DNA from: Lysinibacillus antri
GTDB lineage: Bacteria > Bacillota > Bacilli > Bacillales_A > Planococcaceae
DNA: 64,000 bases
Direction of reading: 5' to 3'
Assembly: GCF_003977595.1 (NCBI RefSeq)
Contig: NZ_RYYR01000002.1
Location: 124,001-188,000 of the forward strand
Under the pieces are notes generated by a model. The model was not told the origin of the DNA. It searched no databases and saw nothing but the letters and a program-made list of their open reading frames with translations. This document shows positions 1 through 6,544 of this stretch, one piece after another; the first letter of the stretch is position 1; every line of letters starts with the position of its first letter. Made by a program: the position numbers and the translations under genes.

Positions 1-573
1 CTGACTAGACGACAGACAGACATTTTTTTTAATGTCTTTTTTGTCTTTGTCTATGTCTGTCTCTTTTTCTTTATCTATGTCTATGTCTAAATCTAAGTCT
101 TTGTCTAAGTCTGTTTCGTCACGTGACGTCACGCTAACGTCATCATGTTTTTGAGGTTCTTCAGCAGGAGCTTGCAAAGCCCCTTGTTTCTTACGTTCGC
201 GATATTTTTTATTACGCTCCGCATTTAGTTTTCTAACTCTCTCCATGCCATCGATGTTTTGATGTTTTTCCCAATTTGAAATATAAAATTGCTCATTTTC
301 ATCAATTTCAAGCATTCTATATCTCTGTAACACCTGGATTGCATACCTTACTTTTTCTAGCGGTCTATTAAAAATAATGGCCATTTCTTCGATGTTCATA
401 GGAATATCTTCTGCGATCATGATATAACCATTACAATTCGCTTTCCCTGCATAAGTTAGTAATTTAATCCACACAATTAAAATCGTGTCACCCTCTGGCA
501 TTCGTTCGATTAGTTTAATTTTTTCATCATCAAACATATCTGTTTTTAGTTTGATCCAACTGATGCTAGCCAT
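1..573 (-). CDS. Phage replisome organizer, N-terminal part (cut by left edge)
   Basis: Read from the ATG at 573 this frame stays open to base 1, giving 191 codons with the C-terminus outside the window. The start MASISWIKLKTDMFDDEKI and the following winged-helix-like stretch to about residue 120 match the N-terminal domain of phage replisome organizer (DnaD-like) proteins, which load helicase at the phage origin; this is family knowledge. A basic segment (about 128-142) follows, then a low-complexity Asp-rich tail of repeated D-(L/I)-D-K units (about 165-185). GGAGG lies 7 bases before the ATG. It is the most downstream visible gene of the minus-strand early operon, consistent with a replication role after the recombination genes. 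Confidence 0.8.
   Translation of the reverse strand, partial: MASISWIKLKTDMFDDEKIKLIERMPEGDTILIVWIKLLTYAGKANCNGYIMIAEDIPMNIEEMAIIFNRPLEKVRYAIQVLQRYRMLEIDENEQFYISNWEKHQNIDGMERVRKLNAERNKKYRERKKQGALQAPAEEPQKHDDVSVTSRDETDLDKDLDLDIDIDKEKETDIDKDKKDIKKNVCLSSSQ
48..117. repeat. Imperfect hexamer repeat encoding an Asp-rich tail
   Basis: About eleven imperfect 6-base units of the form GTCTNN (plus strand) follow one another here. On the minus strand they encode alternating Asp-Leu/Ile-Asp-Lys in the tail of the replisome organizer. A 6-base period keeps the frame, so unit gain or loss would lengthen or shorten the linker without a frameshift. Confidence 0.6.
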
Positions 574-628
574 TGCCCGCCCTCCTCACTTACCTACTAC
601 GGCATATAAATCATCTTTGTAGCTTCAT

Positions 629-1057
629 CTAACTACTAGATTCATTTAGCCAAACGCCACTTTTTTGTTGAGCTTTAAAACTGATTTCCCAAAACAACTC
701 AGGTGGTAGTATTGAATGAGCTATATTTTCAAACGCTCGTTCATAAGAGTTATTTCTTAAAGTATTGAGTTCTTTTCGTAATTGTTTTAATTTAGAACGA
801 TTAATCATTAATTCATCATTGGCTTTTGTAAGTATGGCTGACAGTCGTTTTTCTCTGTTTTTCATTTGAATAACACTATTTCGCCATGCGCCAGTTAGAA
901 GTGCGTCTGTTTTGCTTGCTTTTATTTTTTTACTCAAGACATTCTTTTCTTGTTTAAAACCATCAATTTCATTAATCAACTTTTGTATCTTCACTTCAAC
1001 ATCTTTAATCTCATGATTGAGAATAGATTCTCTATTTTTGAACTCCTTTAAATTCAA
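629..1057 (-). CDS. Coiled-coil phage protein, unknown function
   Basis: I do not recognise this family. The product is about 142 residues, dominated by charged heptad-like helices (roughly residues 5-45 and 55-105), with a short hydrophobic C-terminal part containing LPPELFWEIS. I place the start at the TTG at 1057 because AGGAGG lies 7 bases upstream; the longer frame opens with a TTG at 1078 that has no ribosome site. It sits between the replisome organizer and the PD-(D/E)XK nuclease in the same minus-strand operon, so an early DNA-metabolism accessory role is possible but unproven. Confidence 0.6.
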   Translation of the reverse strand: MNLKEFKNRESILNHEIKDVEVKIQKLINEIDGFKQEKNVLSKKIKASKTDALLTGAWRNSVIQMKNREKRLSAILTKANDELMINRSKLKQLRKELNTLRNNSYERAFENIAHSILPPELFWEISFKAQQKSGVWLNESSS

Positions 1058-1101
1058 TCCGCATCCTCCTATTGTCAAACAAATGGATTACTCCCCAACA
1101 G

Positions 1102-1911
1102 TTAATCTAGTAAAAACTCAATCTCAAACGTGCCCTTTAACACTTTTGTAGACCTACAATATTCGCATTTCTCACAACGATGAGGCTCCTTTTTGCCCTG
1201 TTTTGCCTCAATGATCGATGGGAGCATCTGTTGCACATATTCGCGCTCAAAATCAAAGCGTGAATGATCAAAATGTAAACCAGCTTTGTCCGGCGGATTT
1301 TCCTTCGTGACTGCTAAAATGTACGGCTCATAATAACGACCTGTGTTTTGATAGATAATTTCACGATACACCCACATTTGAAGTACATAATCGTAGGCTT
1401 GTACGAAAGAAACCCATGTACTATACTTCTCACTCCAATAGCGTTTACGTAGCTCCTGAGTGCTCTTTAAATCGCTGAAATAACACTTTTCATGATTGAT
1501 ATTATCGACCTTGATTTTCCAAGGGACGCCGAACAATTCACCCGTGTAAATGACCTCTTTTTCACCTTGTAAAGCAAACTGACAAAAACGATCATTTTTG
1601 ATAGTTGTAATCATGTCATCAGCTTTTTCGAAATCTTTGTATTTCGCCCCTCTACTGCCAAAAATCCATTTATGGTTTTCCTCGACAAACCGATTAAATG
1701 CTTCGTCACTTTCAATTGCTGCATGCAAGTAGCTCCCCACTAATAAAGCAGTAGATTGAGGACGAGTAAACTCGCCCTTCAACTCAGCTATCATGCGCGC
1801 TTCACATTCCATTGCACTTTTAAATTGGGAAACGCTCATATAATGAATGTTTGATTCTCTAGAGTAATAGTTCTGGCTGTTCAGTTGGAACGTTGCCTGT
1901 TGGTGCTGCAT
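1102..1911 (-). CDS. PD-(D/E)XK nuclease-like phage protein
   Basis: The 269-residue product has the layout of phage PD-(D/E)XK exonucleases (RecE/Cas4-like fold). GSYLHAAIE lies at 59-67, then a KVDNI strand with D136, the DLKS motif with D147 and K149, and a QAYDY helix at 171-175. A cysteine at 36 plus CEKCEYC near the C-terminus (C246, C249, C252) resembles the four-cysteine iron-sulfur arrangement of AddB/Cas4-type nucleases; this is inference. Such proteins resect double-stranded ends for a partner annealing protein. GGAGGTG precedes the ATG. The start lies 53 bases inside the upstream gene, so translation is probably coupled to the putative annealing protein. Confidence 0.75.
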   Translation of the reverse strand: MQHQQATFQLNSQNYYSRESNIHYMSVSQFKSAMECEARMIAELKGEFTRPQSTALLVGSYLHAAIESDEAFNRFVEENHKWIFGSRGAKYKDFEKADDMITTIKNDRFCQFALQGEKEVIYTGELFGVPWKIKVDNINHEKCYFSDLKSTQELRKRYWSEKYSTWVSFVQAYDYVLQMWVYREIIYQNTGRYYEPYILAVTKENPPDKAGLHFDHSRFDFEREYVQQMLPSIIEAKQGKKEPHRCEKCEYCRSTKVLKGTFEIEFLLD

Positions 1912-2764
1912 CTAGCTTCACCTCCGCTTTCTGTTCCTGCTCTTTGAAGTCATTAGCCAATCCACTTGATTGTTGTTTAATATCTTCTTTCGGAAACCAA
2001 TCCTCAACTTTAGACATTCCATCTTTCAAGCTATTGGCGATGTTTAAAAGTTCTACATAGTCATACTCACTGAAAGAATCAGCATTGTAACCGAATTTCA
2101 TTTCGACCATTTCTTGTGTAACACGGTAGAGATCTTTGAAACCTTTTAACATATGTGCAATGCGATCTTTTAATGGACCTTTGCTATTACCTGCTAATGT
2201 TTCGGTACACTGTGCAATTGCTTTATCTACGATATCACCAGGGATAACACCTAGGATGCAAGAACGTAAACGGCGCGCTCCATCGTTTGCTACTTTTTCG
2301 TAGATATCACGTGGATCTGTAAGTTGTTTAAGAGAACCCTTTGCTTTGATTGAATGTTTAACTGTAAACACCTTCTCTTGTCTAACATTCGTTTCAAGGT
2401 CCCAACAGAAAGCTTTAGCCACCGATTCACCGTTTCTCTGTTCTAACTCTTGAATACCATATGATAAGTTGCCCCAGTTTTGAGCGATTGCCTCAGCTAA
2501 ACGAATAGACGGCCCAGTTACTTTAGTTCCACCTTTCGGATAACTGTACATAGCTGTTTGAGCTAGTGCAGGACGCTTGCAAGTGTCTAAAATACGTTGC
2601 TCCGCTTGGAATACATTACGAGGGAACTGCTTCGCCATAAAAATTTGCCCTTTTACTTCTTCCATTTCACGGGAAGCGCTAGCCATCGCTAGTGCCCCTC
2701 CGTTATTTTGAAATGATGGTTGTCCAACTTGTGGGTTATTAAATTGTTCAGTTAATCCATACAT
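1859..2764 (-). CDS. Conserved phage protein, probable recombination (annealing) partner
   Basis: The 301-residue product belongs to a conserved phage family recognisable by the block around residues 66-110 (TCKRPALAQTAMYSYPKGGT, then VTGPSIRLAEAIAQNWGNL) and the DGARRLRSCILGVIPGDIVD segment. I am not certain of its biochemical class. It overlaps the PD-(D/E)XK nuclease gene by 53 bases, the arrangement seen for RecT/Erf-type single-strand annealing proteins with their exonucleases, so a recombination role is inferred from context. The C-terminal 60 residues look disordered and Gln/Pro-rich. A TCCTCCT-complement ribosome site lies just upstream of the ATG. Confidence 0.7.
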   Translation of the reverse strand: MYGLTEQFNNPQVGQPSFQNNGGALAMASASREMEEVKGQIFMAKQFPRNVFQAEQRILDTCKRPALAQTAMYSYPKGGTKVTGPSIRLAEAIAQNWGNLSYGIQELEQRNGESVAKAFCWDLETNVRQEKVFTVKHSIKAKGSLKQLTDPRDIYEKVANDGARRLRSCILGVIPGDIVDKAIAQCTETLAGNSKGPLKDRIAHMLKGFKDLYRVTQEMVEMKFGYNADSFSEYDYVELLNIANSLKDGMSKVEDWFPKEDIKQQSSGLANDFKEQEQKAEVKLDAAPTGNVPTEQPELLL

Positions 2765-2784
2765 TGAAATTTCTCCTCCTATGC

Positions 2785-2845
2785 GCTATAATTGCGCTAA
2801 ATATAATTGTTTTGACCACTGTTGCGAGCAGTGGTTTATTTTTTC
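2785..2845 (+). other. Plus-strand TATAAT plus terminator-like hairpin, antisense to the operon
   Basis: Read on the plus strand, TATAAT at about 2787-2792, framed by GCGC repeats, is followed at 2815-2835 by a perfect 7-bp stem (ACCACTG/CAGTGGT, loop of 7) and then TTATTTTTT. This looks like a promoter with a very short transcript ending at an intrinsic terminator, yet all flanking genes run on the minus strand. The hairpin begins directly after the stop codon of the gene at 2836. No -35 box is obvious. Confidence 0.35.
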
Positions 2846-3072
2846 ACCCTGCATTCCGCTTTTAGATAATCTTCAAAATACCGCGGTAAGTTATCCATGT
2901 GGACCACGTGTTCACCAAATACGTAGTAATCATCGTTCGATGCAATGAATGATTCAAAAATGTCATATGTTGGATTTTCAAAATCATTTTTATCGCATGT
3001 ATCGATAACTACTAATCTTGGTCTTGAATAATGTTCAATGCGACCTAGCACCATTGGATTTTCAACTTGCAT
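2836..3072 (-). CDS. Small phage protein, unknown function
   Basis: A 78-residue acidic protein, not recognised. It has a beta-rich N-terminal half (PRLVVIDTC) and an aromatic-rich middle (YYVFGEHVVHMDNLPRYFEDYL). The ATG at 3072 is preceded by an AAGGGG-type ribosome site and overlaps the end of the upstream gene by 11 bases, which supports cotranslation in the early operon. Confidence 0.55.
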   Translation of the reverse strand: MQVENPMVLGRIEHYSRPRLVVIDTCDKNDFENPTYDIFESFIASNDDYYVFGEHVVHMDNLPRYFEDYLKAECRVKK

Positions 3073-3262
3073 TTCTACCCCTTCTTTCCTTTAATAAGAA
3101 TTCACCGTAATGTTTGCCGATGTAATCCCAGTAACGAACGCCATCTTTAACCGCAACCATTGTGTAGATTGATCCAGTAAATTCACTGATTACTTCAAAG
3201 TTTGGAAAACGTTGTTCGATTTCCATTGAATCCATTTGAATACTTTTCACCTTTCTCACCAC
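3062..3262 (-). CDS. Small phage protein, unknown function
   Basis: A protein of up to 66 residues, not recognised. It has a predicted beta-rich core (FEVISEFTGSIYTMVAVKDG) and a basic C-terminus. The start is uncertain: the GTG at 3262 has a purine-rich stretch very close upstream, while an internal ATG at codon 10 also has a GGTG-type site about 12 bases away. It overlaps the next gene by 11 bases. Confidence 0.5.
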   Translation of the reverse strand: MVRKVKSIQMDSMEIEQRFPNFEVISEFTGSIYTMVAVKDGVRYWDYIGKHYGEFLLKERRGRNAS

Positions 3263-3413
3263 CTTCCCGACGGAATCCCATCAAGCAGCTCATAATCGCC
3301 AGAACATCGATTAGGGAGGAAATTGATATTATGAACTGCTTGACGAGAGCGAGACTGGCTCGCAATCGTTTAGTAATAATTTGATAATTACCAGCTACAT
3401 TTTGGTTAAAAAT

Positions 3414-3554
3414 CTAACATTTAATATCGAAATCGTAATCTTCGTAATTGTTGATATTAGCTAAATAAATATGAACCTCTGATTGATAACACTGAATACG
3501 TTTCTTCCAAAATCCATTTCCATCCGTACCCCATACATACAAAGTGCCGAACAT
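3414..3554 (-). CDS. Very small phage protein (46 aa), unknown function
   Basis: A 46-codon frame from the ATG at 3554 (MFGTLYVWGTDGNGFWKKRI at its start) to TAG at 3414. An AAGGAAG ribosome site sits 7 bases before the ATG, which is why I accept so short a gene. The product is aromatic-rich at the start and acidic at the end (NNYEDYDFDIKC). Function unknown; it belongs to the run of small early genes on this strand. Confidence 0.45.
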   Translation of the reverse strand: MFGTLYVWGTDGNGFWKKRIQCYQSEVHIYLANINNYEDYDFDIKC

Positions 3555-3573
3555 TCCAACGCTTCCTTTCCTC

Positions 3574-3650
3574 ACGATTTATGGTATAATCGTGTTAATC
3601 GATTTTATTTGTCTAGCCGTTAATCATTCGCACTGATTAGCGGTTTTTTT
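3574..3650 (+). other. Plus-strand promoter-terminator unit, antisense to the operon
   Basis: An extended -10 box (TGG then TATAAT, 3582-3590) sits inside an inverted repeat (CACGATT at 3574, AATCGTG at 3588-3594). About 27 bases further a 10-bp stem with one G-U pair (CCGTTAATCA/TGATTAGCGG) is followed by seven T residues at 3644-3650. If used, it would give an RNA of roughly 50 bases antisense to the early operon. The palindrome around the -10 could be an operator. Confidence 0.4.
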
Positions 3651-3768
3651 ATGCGAAAATTACGATTGATACAAGAACAGTAACGGTTGCATAAAACCCG
3701 TAGAACCACGCTTTGTCTGTCCAGTGCGCTTCCTCTCCTAAGAAGTAATCATCAAACTTTTTCAGCAT
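3649..3768 (-). CDS. Very small membrane protein (39 aa)
   Basis: A 39-codon frame from ATG 3768 to TAA 3649. A charged N-terminal half (MLKKFDDYFLGEEAHWTDKA) is followed by one hydrophobic helix (WFYGFYATVTVLVSIVIFA) running to the C-terminus, so it is probably a single-pass membrane peptide. A GAGGCGAGG ribosome site lies just upstream and the start overlaps the end of the preceding gene by 17 bases, suggesting translational coupling. Function unknown. Confidence 0.5.
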   Translation of the reverse strand: MLKKFDDYFLGEEAHWTDKAWFYGFYATVTVLVSIVIFA

Positions 3769-3988
3769 ATCGCCTCGCCTCTCTTTCAAATTTCACCGCG
3801 ATTGAATACAACTGTTTTTGCCTATGCAAATGCTGAACTCGTTTGATCGACTTATGTATGTCTTGGTGTTTTGTAGCAGCAAGTTCAAAGCGGTTTTCTT
3901 GCACATGCATAACAAACTCTTTTGTTAAGTCCTCGATGCACGCTTTTTCTTTCCATATTTCGTTGTTCAATGATGTTAAAATGCCCAT
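3752..3988 (-). CDS. Helical phage protein, unknown function
   Basis: A 78-residue protein, almost entirely alpha-helical and rich in Lys, His and Glu, with coiled-coil character over about residues 8-65. It is not recognised. AGGGAG lies 9 bases before the ATG at 3988, and the upstream XRE-type gene ends 13 bases away, so the two are probably cotranscribed. Confidence 0.5.
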   Translation of the reverse strand: MGILTSLNNEIWKEKACIEDLTKEFVMHVQENRFELAATKHQDIHKSIKRVQHLHRQKQLYSIAVKFEREARRYAEKV

Positions 3989-4001
3989 AATCTATATCTC
4001 C

Positions 4002-4502
4002 CTAAATCGTTGTGTACCCTGCACTCGCCAGTTCTTTGTAGTGCTTGTCCCACAACCCTGTATAACTTATTTTTGTTTCTGTACATATCACCGCTATAAA
4101 ATGATCTAGTGCGGTTATTGCCTCTGCTGCTTCGAGTAACATTTCTTCAACGTGCTGGAAATCGAATAATTTAAGCGGGTTGGCCAACCTGATCTTTGCT
4201 ATTGCTTCTAATGCTTCTTGTAATTCCTCAATCGTTTTTTCCTTCACGCTGGACCGATGTAAATCTACATTCGGACCATCCAACCACCTCGGACCTGTAC
4301 CCGTGTACTCATTTCGAACTGTTATCGCGAACTTGGGATTGTCGTATTCCTTAGTAATTTTTCTGCTTATATCCTGCGGCACATGCGATCTACCTGTTTC
4401 ATACTTGGAGACGGTTTCTCTCACCACCCCCATTTCAAAAGCGAATTGTTGCTGCGTTTGTTCTCCCCTTAGTTCTTTTAAAACTGCTCCAACTTGAGTC
4501 AC
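4002..4502 (-). CDS. XRE-family helix-turn-helix protein
   Basis: A 166-residue protein with an N-terminal XRE DNA-binding domain: LKELRGEQTQQQFAFEMGV (about residues 8-26) and RETVSKYETGRSHVPQDI form the helix-turn-helix. The C-terminal half is a separate helical domain. The start is set at the GTG at 4502, preceded by AAGGGTG; the frame stays open to 4583 but those codons lack a ribosome site and fall before the HTH. It is a second regulator in the early operon besides the Cro-like and Rha proteins; the target is unknown. Confidence 0.65.
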   Translation of the reverse strand: MTQVGAVLKELRGEQTQQQFAFEMGVVRETVSKYETGRSHVPQDISRKITKEYDNPKFAITVRNEYTGTGPRWLDGPNVDLHRSSVKEKTIEELQEALEAIAKIRLANPLKLFDFQHVEEMLLEAAEAITALDHFIAVICTETKISYTGLWDKHYKELASAGYTTI

Positions 4503-4596
4503 TTTTCTCACCCTTTCCATTAATTTCAAGTCACATTTCATTAAGAAGTTGACTTGTATAAGACCACTAGAAACTTCTAGCAAAGTTATAATAGAT

Positions 4597-4686
4597 TTAT
4601 AGAGGTAATGCCCGACCTCTTAACTTAATGAATGGTACTTCTCTTTGCCCGTACATCTGCCCAATGTATTTTTTAGTTAGTACCAT
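4597..4686 (-). CDS. Possible 29-aa peptide, SymE-like N-terminal motif
   Basis: A short frame starting at an ATG that overlaps the last codons of the DUF771-like gene (ATGGTACTAA) and ending at TAA 4597. The segment MYGQREVPFIKLRGRAL recalls the beginning of SymE-type toxins (VP-I-L-G-WL) but stops before the rest of that fold. There is no strong ribosome site, so it is either translationally coupled or a truncated remnant. Its last codons form a 6-bp hairpin (AGAGGT/ACCTCT, 4601-4620). Confidence 0.3.
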   Translation of the reverse strand: MVLTKKYIGQMYGQREVPFIKLRGRALPL

Positions 4687-4985
4687 TCATCAACAATTTC
4701 TTTGAGTGCTTGTACACTGCCCTCATATATCCAGTAGCGTTTTCCTTTACCACGTCTACGTTCAAAAACTTTCATGCGATGATCTTGGAGAACGTGTTTA
4801 TCTAAATAAGATGGCTCCATACATGTGAGCTCGGACATTCTATCGATGTCCCAATAAAGAAGAGTTGTTCTTGTAGCCTCGTTAATAAGCTCCTCGATTT
4901 GCTTCTCAAACTTTTCTTTTGTGATTCCTGCTTTTTCAAGAAGCATTTGAATGACTAAGCTTTCACTAGGTTGTTGCGAAATCAT
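4677..4985 (-). CDS. DUF771-like phage DNA-binding protein
   Basis: A 102-residue protein whose C-terminal two thirds (LLYWDIDRMSELTCMEPSYL, then the HVLQDHRMKVFERRRGKGK segment, then YWIYEGSVQALKEIVDEWY) resembles DUF771/excisionase-like winged-helix proteins of Gram-positive phages. A near-perfect AAGGAGG site lies 6 bases before the ATG. It follows the antirepressor gene and precedes a second XRE regulator, so a control or excision role is plausible; direct evidence is lacking. Confidence 0.55.
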   Translation of the reverse strand: MISQQPSESLVIQMLLEKAGITKEKFEKQIEELINEATRTTLLYWDIDRMSELTCMEPSYLDKHVLQDHRMKVFERRRGKGKRYWIYEGSVQALKEIVDEWY

Positions 4986-5025
4986 AAAAGCCCTCCTTAC
5001 CTAGAGGCTGTTGATACAGCCTTCC

Positions 5026-5724
5026 TCATTTAACTAATTTCAGTTGTGCTTGACGGTTACATGTATCGATCTCCATCATCATCGTTGTATCTGGTCGCCA
5101 CATTGCAATAAAACGCACACCTTCATCAAAATCTTTCTTAGCCAGTTCCATTGACCGTGGTAATAAAAAGTGGCGTTTAAAATCGCCCCATAACTTAGCA
5201 AAAACTTTTTTACCCATTTTGTTATATGCAGCAGAGTCGTACCCGCCAAGGACTTCAAAAACTTTCGCTTTGCCTTGTTCTTTTAATGCCAGTTCTTGCT
5301 TTCCATCGATACGCATCGAATCTTTTAGAAAATCTATATCATTTCTAATTGATCTAATTTCTTGGTAATTTTTCAAAGATGTTTGTAACGCTAGTTCGAC
5401 TGGATCTTGTGGTAAGTTGTTTTGTTCAGTTATTTGAACTTCCATCTCGTTAAATCGTTCGATGTACTTAACGGCAAATTGTGTACCCTTCTCACCAGTC
5501 ATACGAGTGCCGTATAATTCACAACCTTTCTTTGTTAATAAGAAGCAAGGTAACTCTTTGTTTTGAGTATTTGTGTAACTAGATTCGATGAAATAGGACT
5601 CCACAAAAGTGTGGTCACCTAGTTGATCGATGATATTTCGGATATCGCGCATCACTTGGTCGTGACGACGTTCAACCATTTCCGCTACTTCTACACTCGA
5701 AATATTTCTTGGTAATCGATTCAT
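5026..5724 (-). CDS. Rha-family antirepressor with ORF6C domain
   Basis: A 232-residue two-domain phage regulator. Residues about 6-95 form a Rha domain (VAEMVERRHDQVMRDIRNII, then ELPCFLLTKKGCELYGTRM and AVKYIERFNEME). Residues about 118-225 form an ORF6C domain (KAKVFEVLGGYDSAAYNKMG, then LWGDFKRHF). Proteins of this type act as antirepressors or early regulators in lysogeny switches. AGGAGG lies 7 bases before the ATG. It follows the Cro-like gene by 11 bases and is probably driven from the same rightmost early promoter. Confidence 0.8.
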   Translation of the reverse strand: MNRLPRNISSVEVAEMVERRHDQVMRDIRNIIDQLGDHTFVESYFIESSYTNTQNKELPCFLLTKKGCELYGTRMTGEKGTQFAVKYIERFNEMEVQITEQNNLPQDPVELALQTSLKNYQEIRSIRNDIDFLKDSMRIDGKQELALKEQGKAKVFEVLGGYDSAAYNKMGKKVFAKLWGDFKRHFLLPRSMELAKKDFDEGVRFIAMWRPDTTMMMEIDTCNRQAQLKLVK

Positions 5725-5735
5725 GATAAAGCCTC

Positions 5736-5972
5736 CTATGCAATTTTATTTTCATTTTGTAAACCTTGTATAACATCATTGGTAAAAAAAATATCGTAAG
5801 GATCACTTCGTAATTCCTTCGCTATCTTTAGAGCAAGTGTCACGGATGGTTCTTGACCATGCAATTCTATATTTGTAATTGTTTGACGAGAAGTTTCAGT
5901 TCTCCTTGCCAACTCTGATATTGGCATACCTATTTCTTTACGAATTTCTCTCAAATTATTTTTGTAAGTCAT
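5736..5972 (-). CDS. Cro-like XRE repressor
   Basis: A 78-residue XRE protein (LREIRKEIGMPISELARRTE with SRQTITNIE as recognition helix). The start is the ATG at 5972 (MTYKNN...), with AAGGAGG 8 bases upstream; codons further 5' are AT-rich intergenic DNA containing operators. As the first gene leftwards from the divergent control region, opposite the CI-like gene, it occupies the Cro position and should compete for the operators between them. Confidence 0.75.
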   Translation of the reverse strand: MTYKNNLREIRKEIGMPISELARRTETSRQTITNIELHGQEPSVTLALKIAKELRSDPYDIFFTNDVIQGLQNENKIA

Positions 5973-6099
5973 GTATAACACCTCCTTGTAAATATAGTAA
6001 TACAAGAGTAACAACATTGTCAACAATGATTTACATTCTATTTATTTATATTTTTTTATCTATAATGTAAAGTATGTATTACAGGTGGTGATAGAATAA
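5973..6099. promoter_or_regulatory. Lysogeny switch: divergent promoters and operator repeats
   Basis: Between the cro-like and cI-like genes are perfect 6-bp inverted repeats: CTTGTA/TACAAG (5985-6006) and CATTGT/ACAATG (about 6016-6029). A minus-strand promoter has -35 TTGACA (6023-6018) lying within the second repeat and a TACTAT-like -10 about 18 bases on, with the first repeat at its start site. On the plus side TATAAT at 6061-6066 is the likely cI -10, without a clear -35. Further TGTA/TACA half-sites occur at 6030 and 6074. Confidence 0.65.
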
Positions 6100-6540
6100 A
6101 TGGAGACATTAGGAGAATTCATTAAACAACTAAGAGGAAAAGAATCCCTACGTGACGCTAGTAAACGAATAGGGATAAGTCATACTTATTTAGATACAAT
6201 TGAAAAAGGATATGACAAACGCTCTGGTAAAAATGTCAATCCAACACCCGAAACCTTAAAACTTATTTCAAATGCTTATAATTGTAGTTACGAAGAACTG
6301 ATGAGAATCGCTGGTTATTTGGATAATGGTAACGTCATTGAAATAGATGTTGCAGGTGAAAAAATTTCTCTTACACCTGAAGAGTTCGAAGTGCTTAACC
6401 AATTAAAAAAACACGCAATTGCTTTTGAAAACCTAAAAAGCAATCCAGAAAAGAAAGTAAAGCAAATGGTTAAATCTTGGAAAACAATGCAGGAAGCTTT
6501 AAAAGAAATCGACGATGACGATTCAGATTATTTGGAGTGA
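6100..6540 (+). CDS. CI-like XRE repressor
   Basis: A 146-residue repressor with an N-terminal helix-turn-helix (SLRDASKRIGISHTYLDTIE, about residues 16-35) followed by a helical segment and an acidic C-terminus. It has no peptidase domain, so inactivation would not be RecA self-cleavage. The next gene encodes an ImmA-type peptidase, the usual antagonist of such small repressors. An AGGTGGTG ribosome site precedes the ATG. Confidence 0.8.
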   Translation: METLGEFIKQLRGKESLRDASKRIGISHTYLDTIEKGYDKRSGKNVNPTPETLKLISNAYNCSYEELMRIAGYLDNGNVIEIDVAGEKISLTPEEFEVLNQLKKHAIAFENLKSNPEKKVKQMVKSWKTMQEALKEIDDDDSDYLE

Positions 6541-6544
6541 TTCA

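Noticed and set aside
48-117. Possible CRISPR-like or satellite array
   Set aside because: Units are only six bases, there are no spacers, and the repeat lies inside a protein-coding frame.
3843-4109. Plus-strand frame of 88 codons
   Set aside because: It overlaps two better-supported minus-strand genes, has no ribosome site and has a Cys/Ser-rich composition typical of antisense frames.
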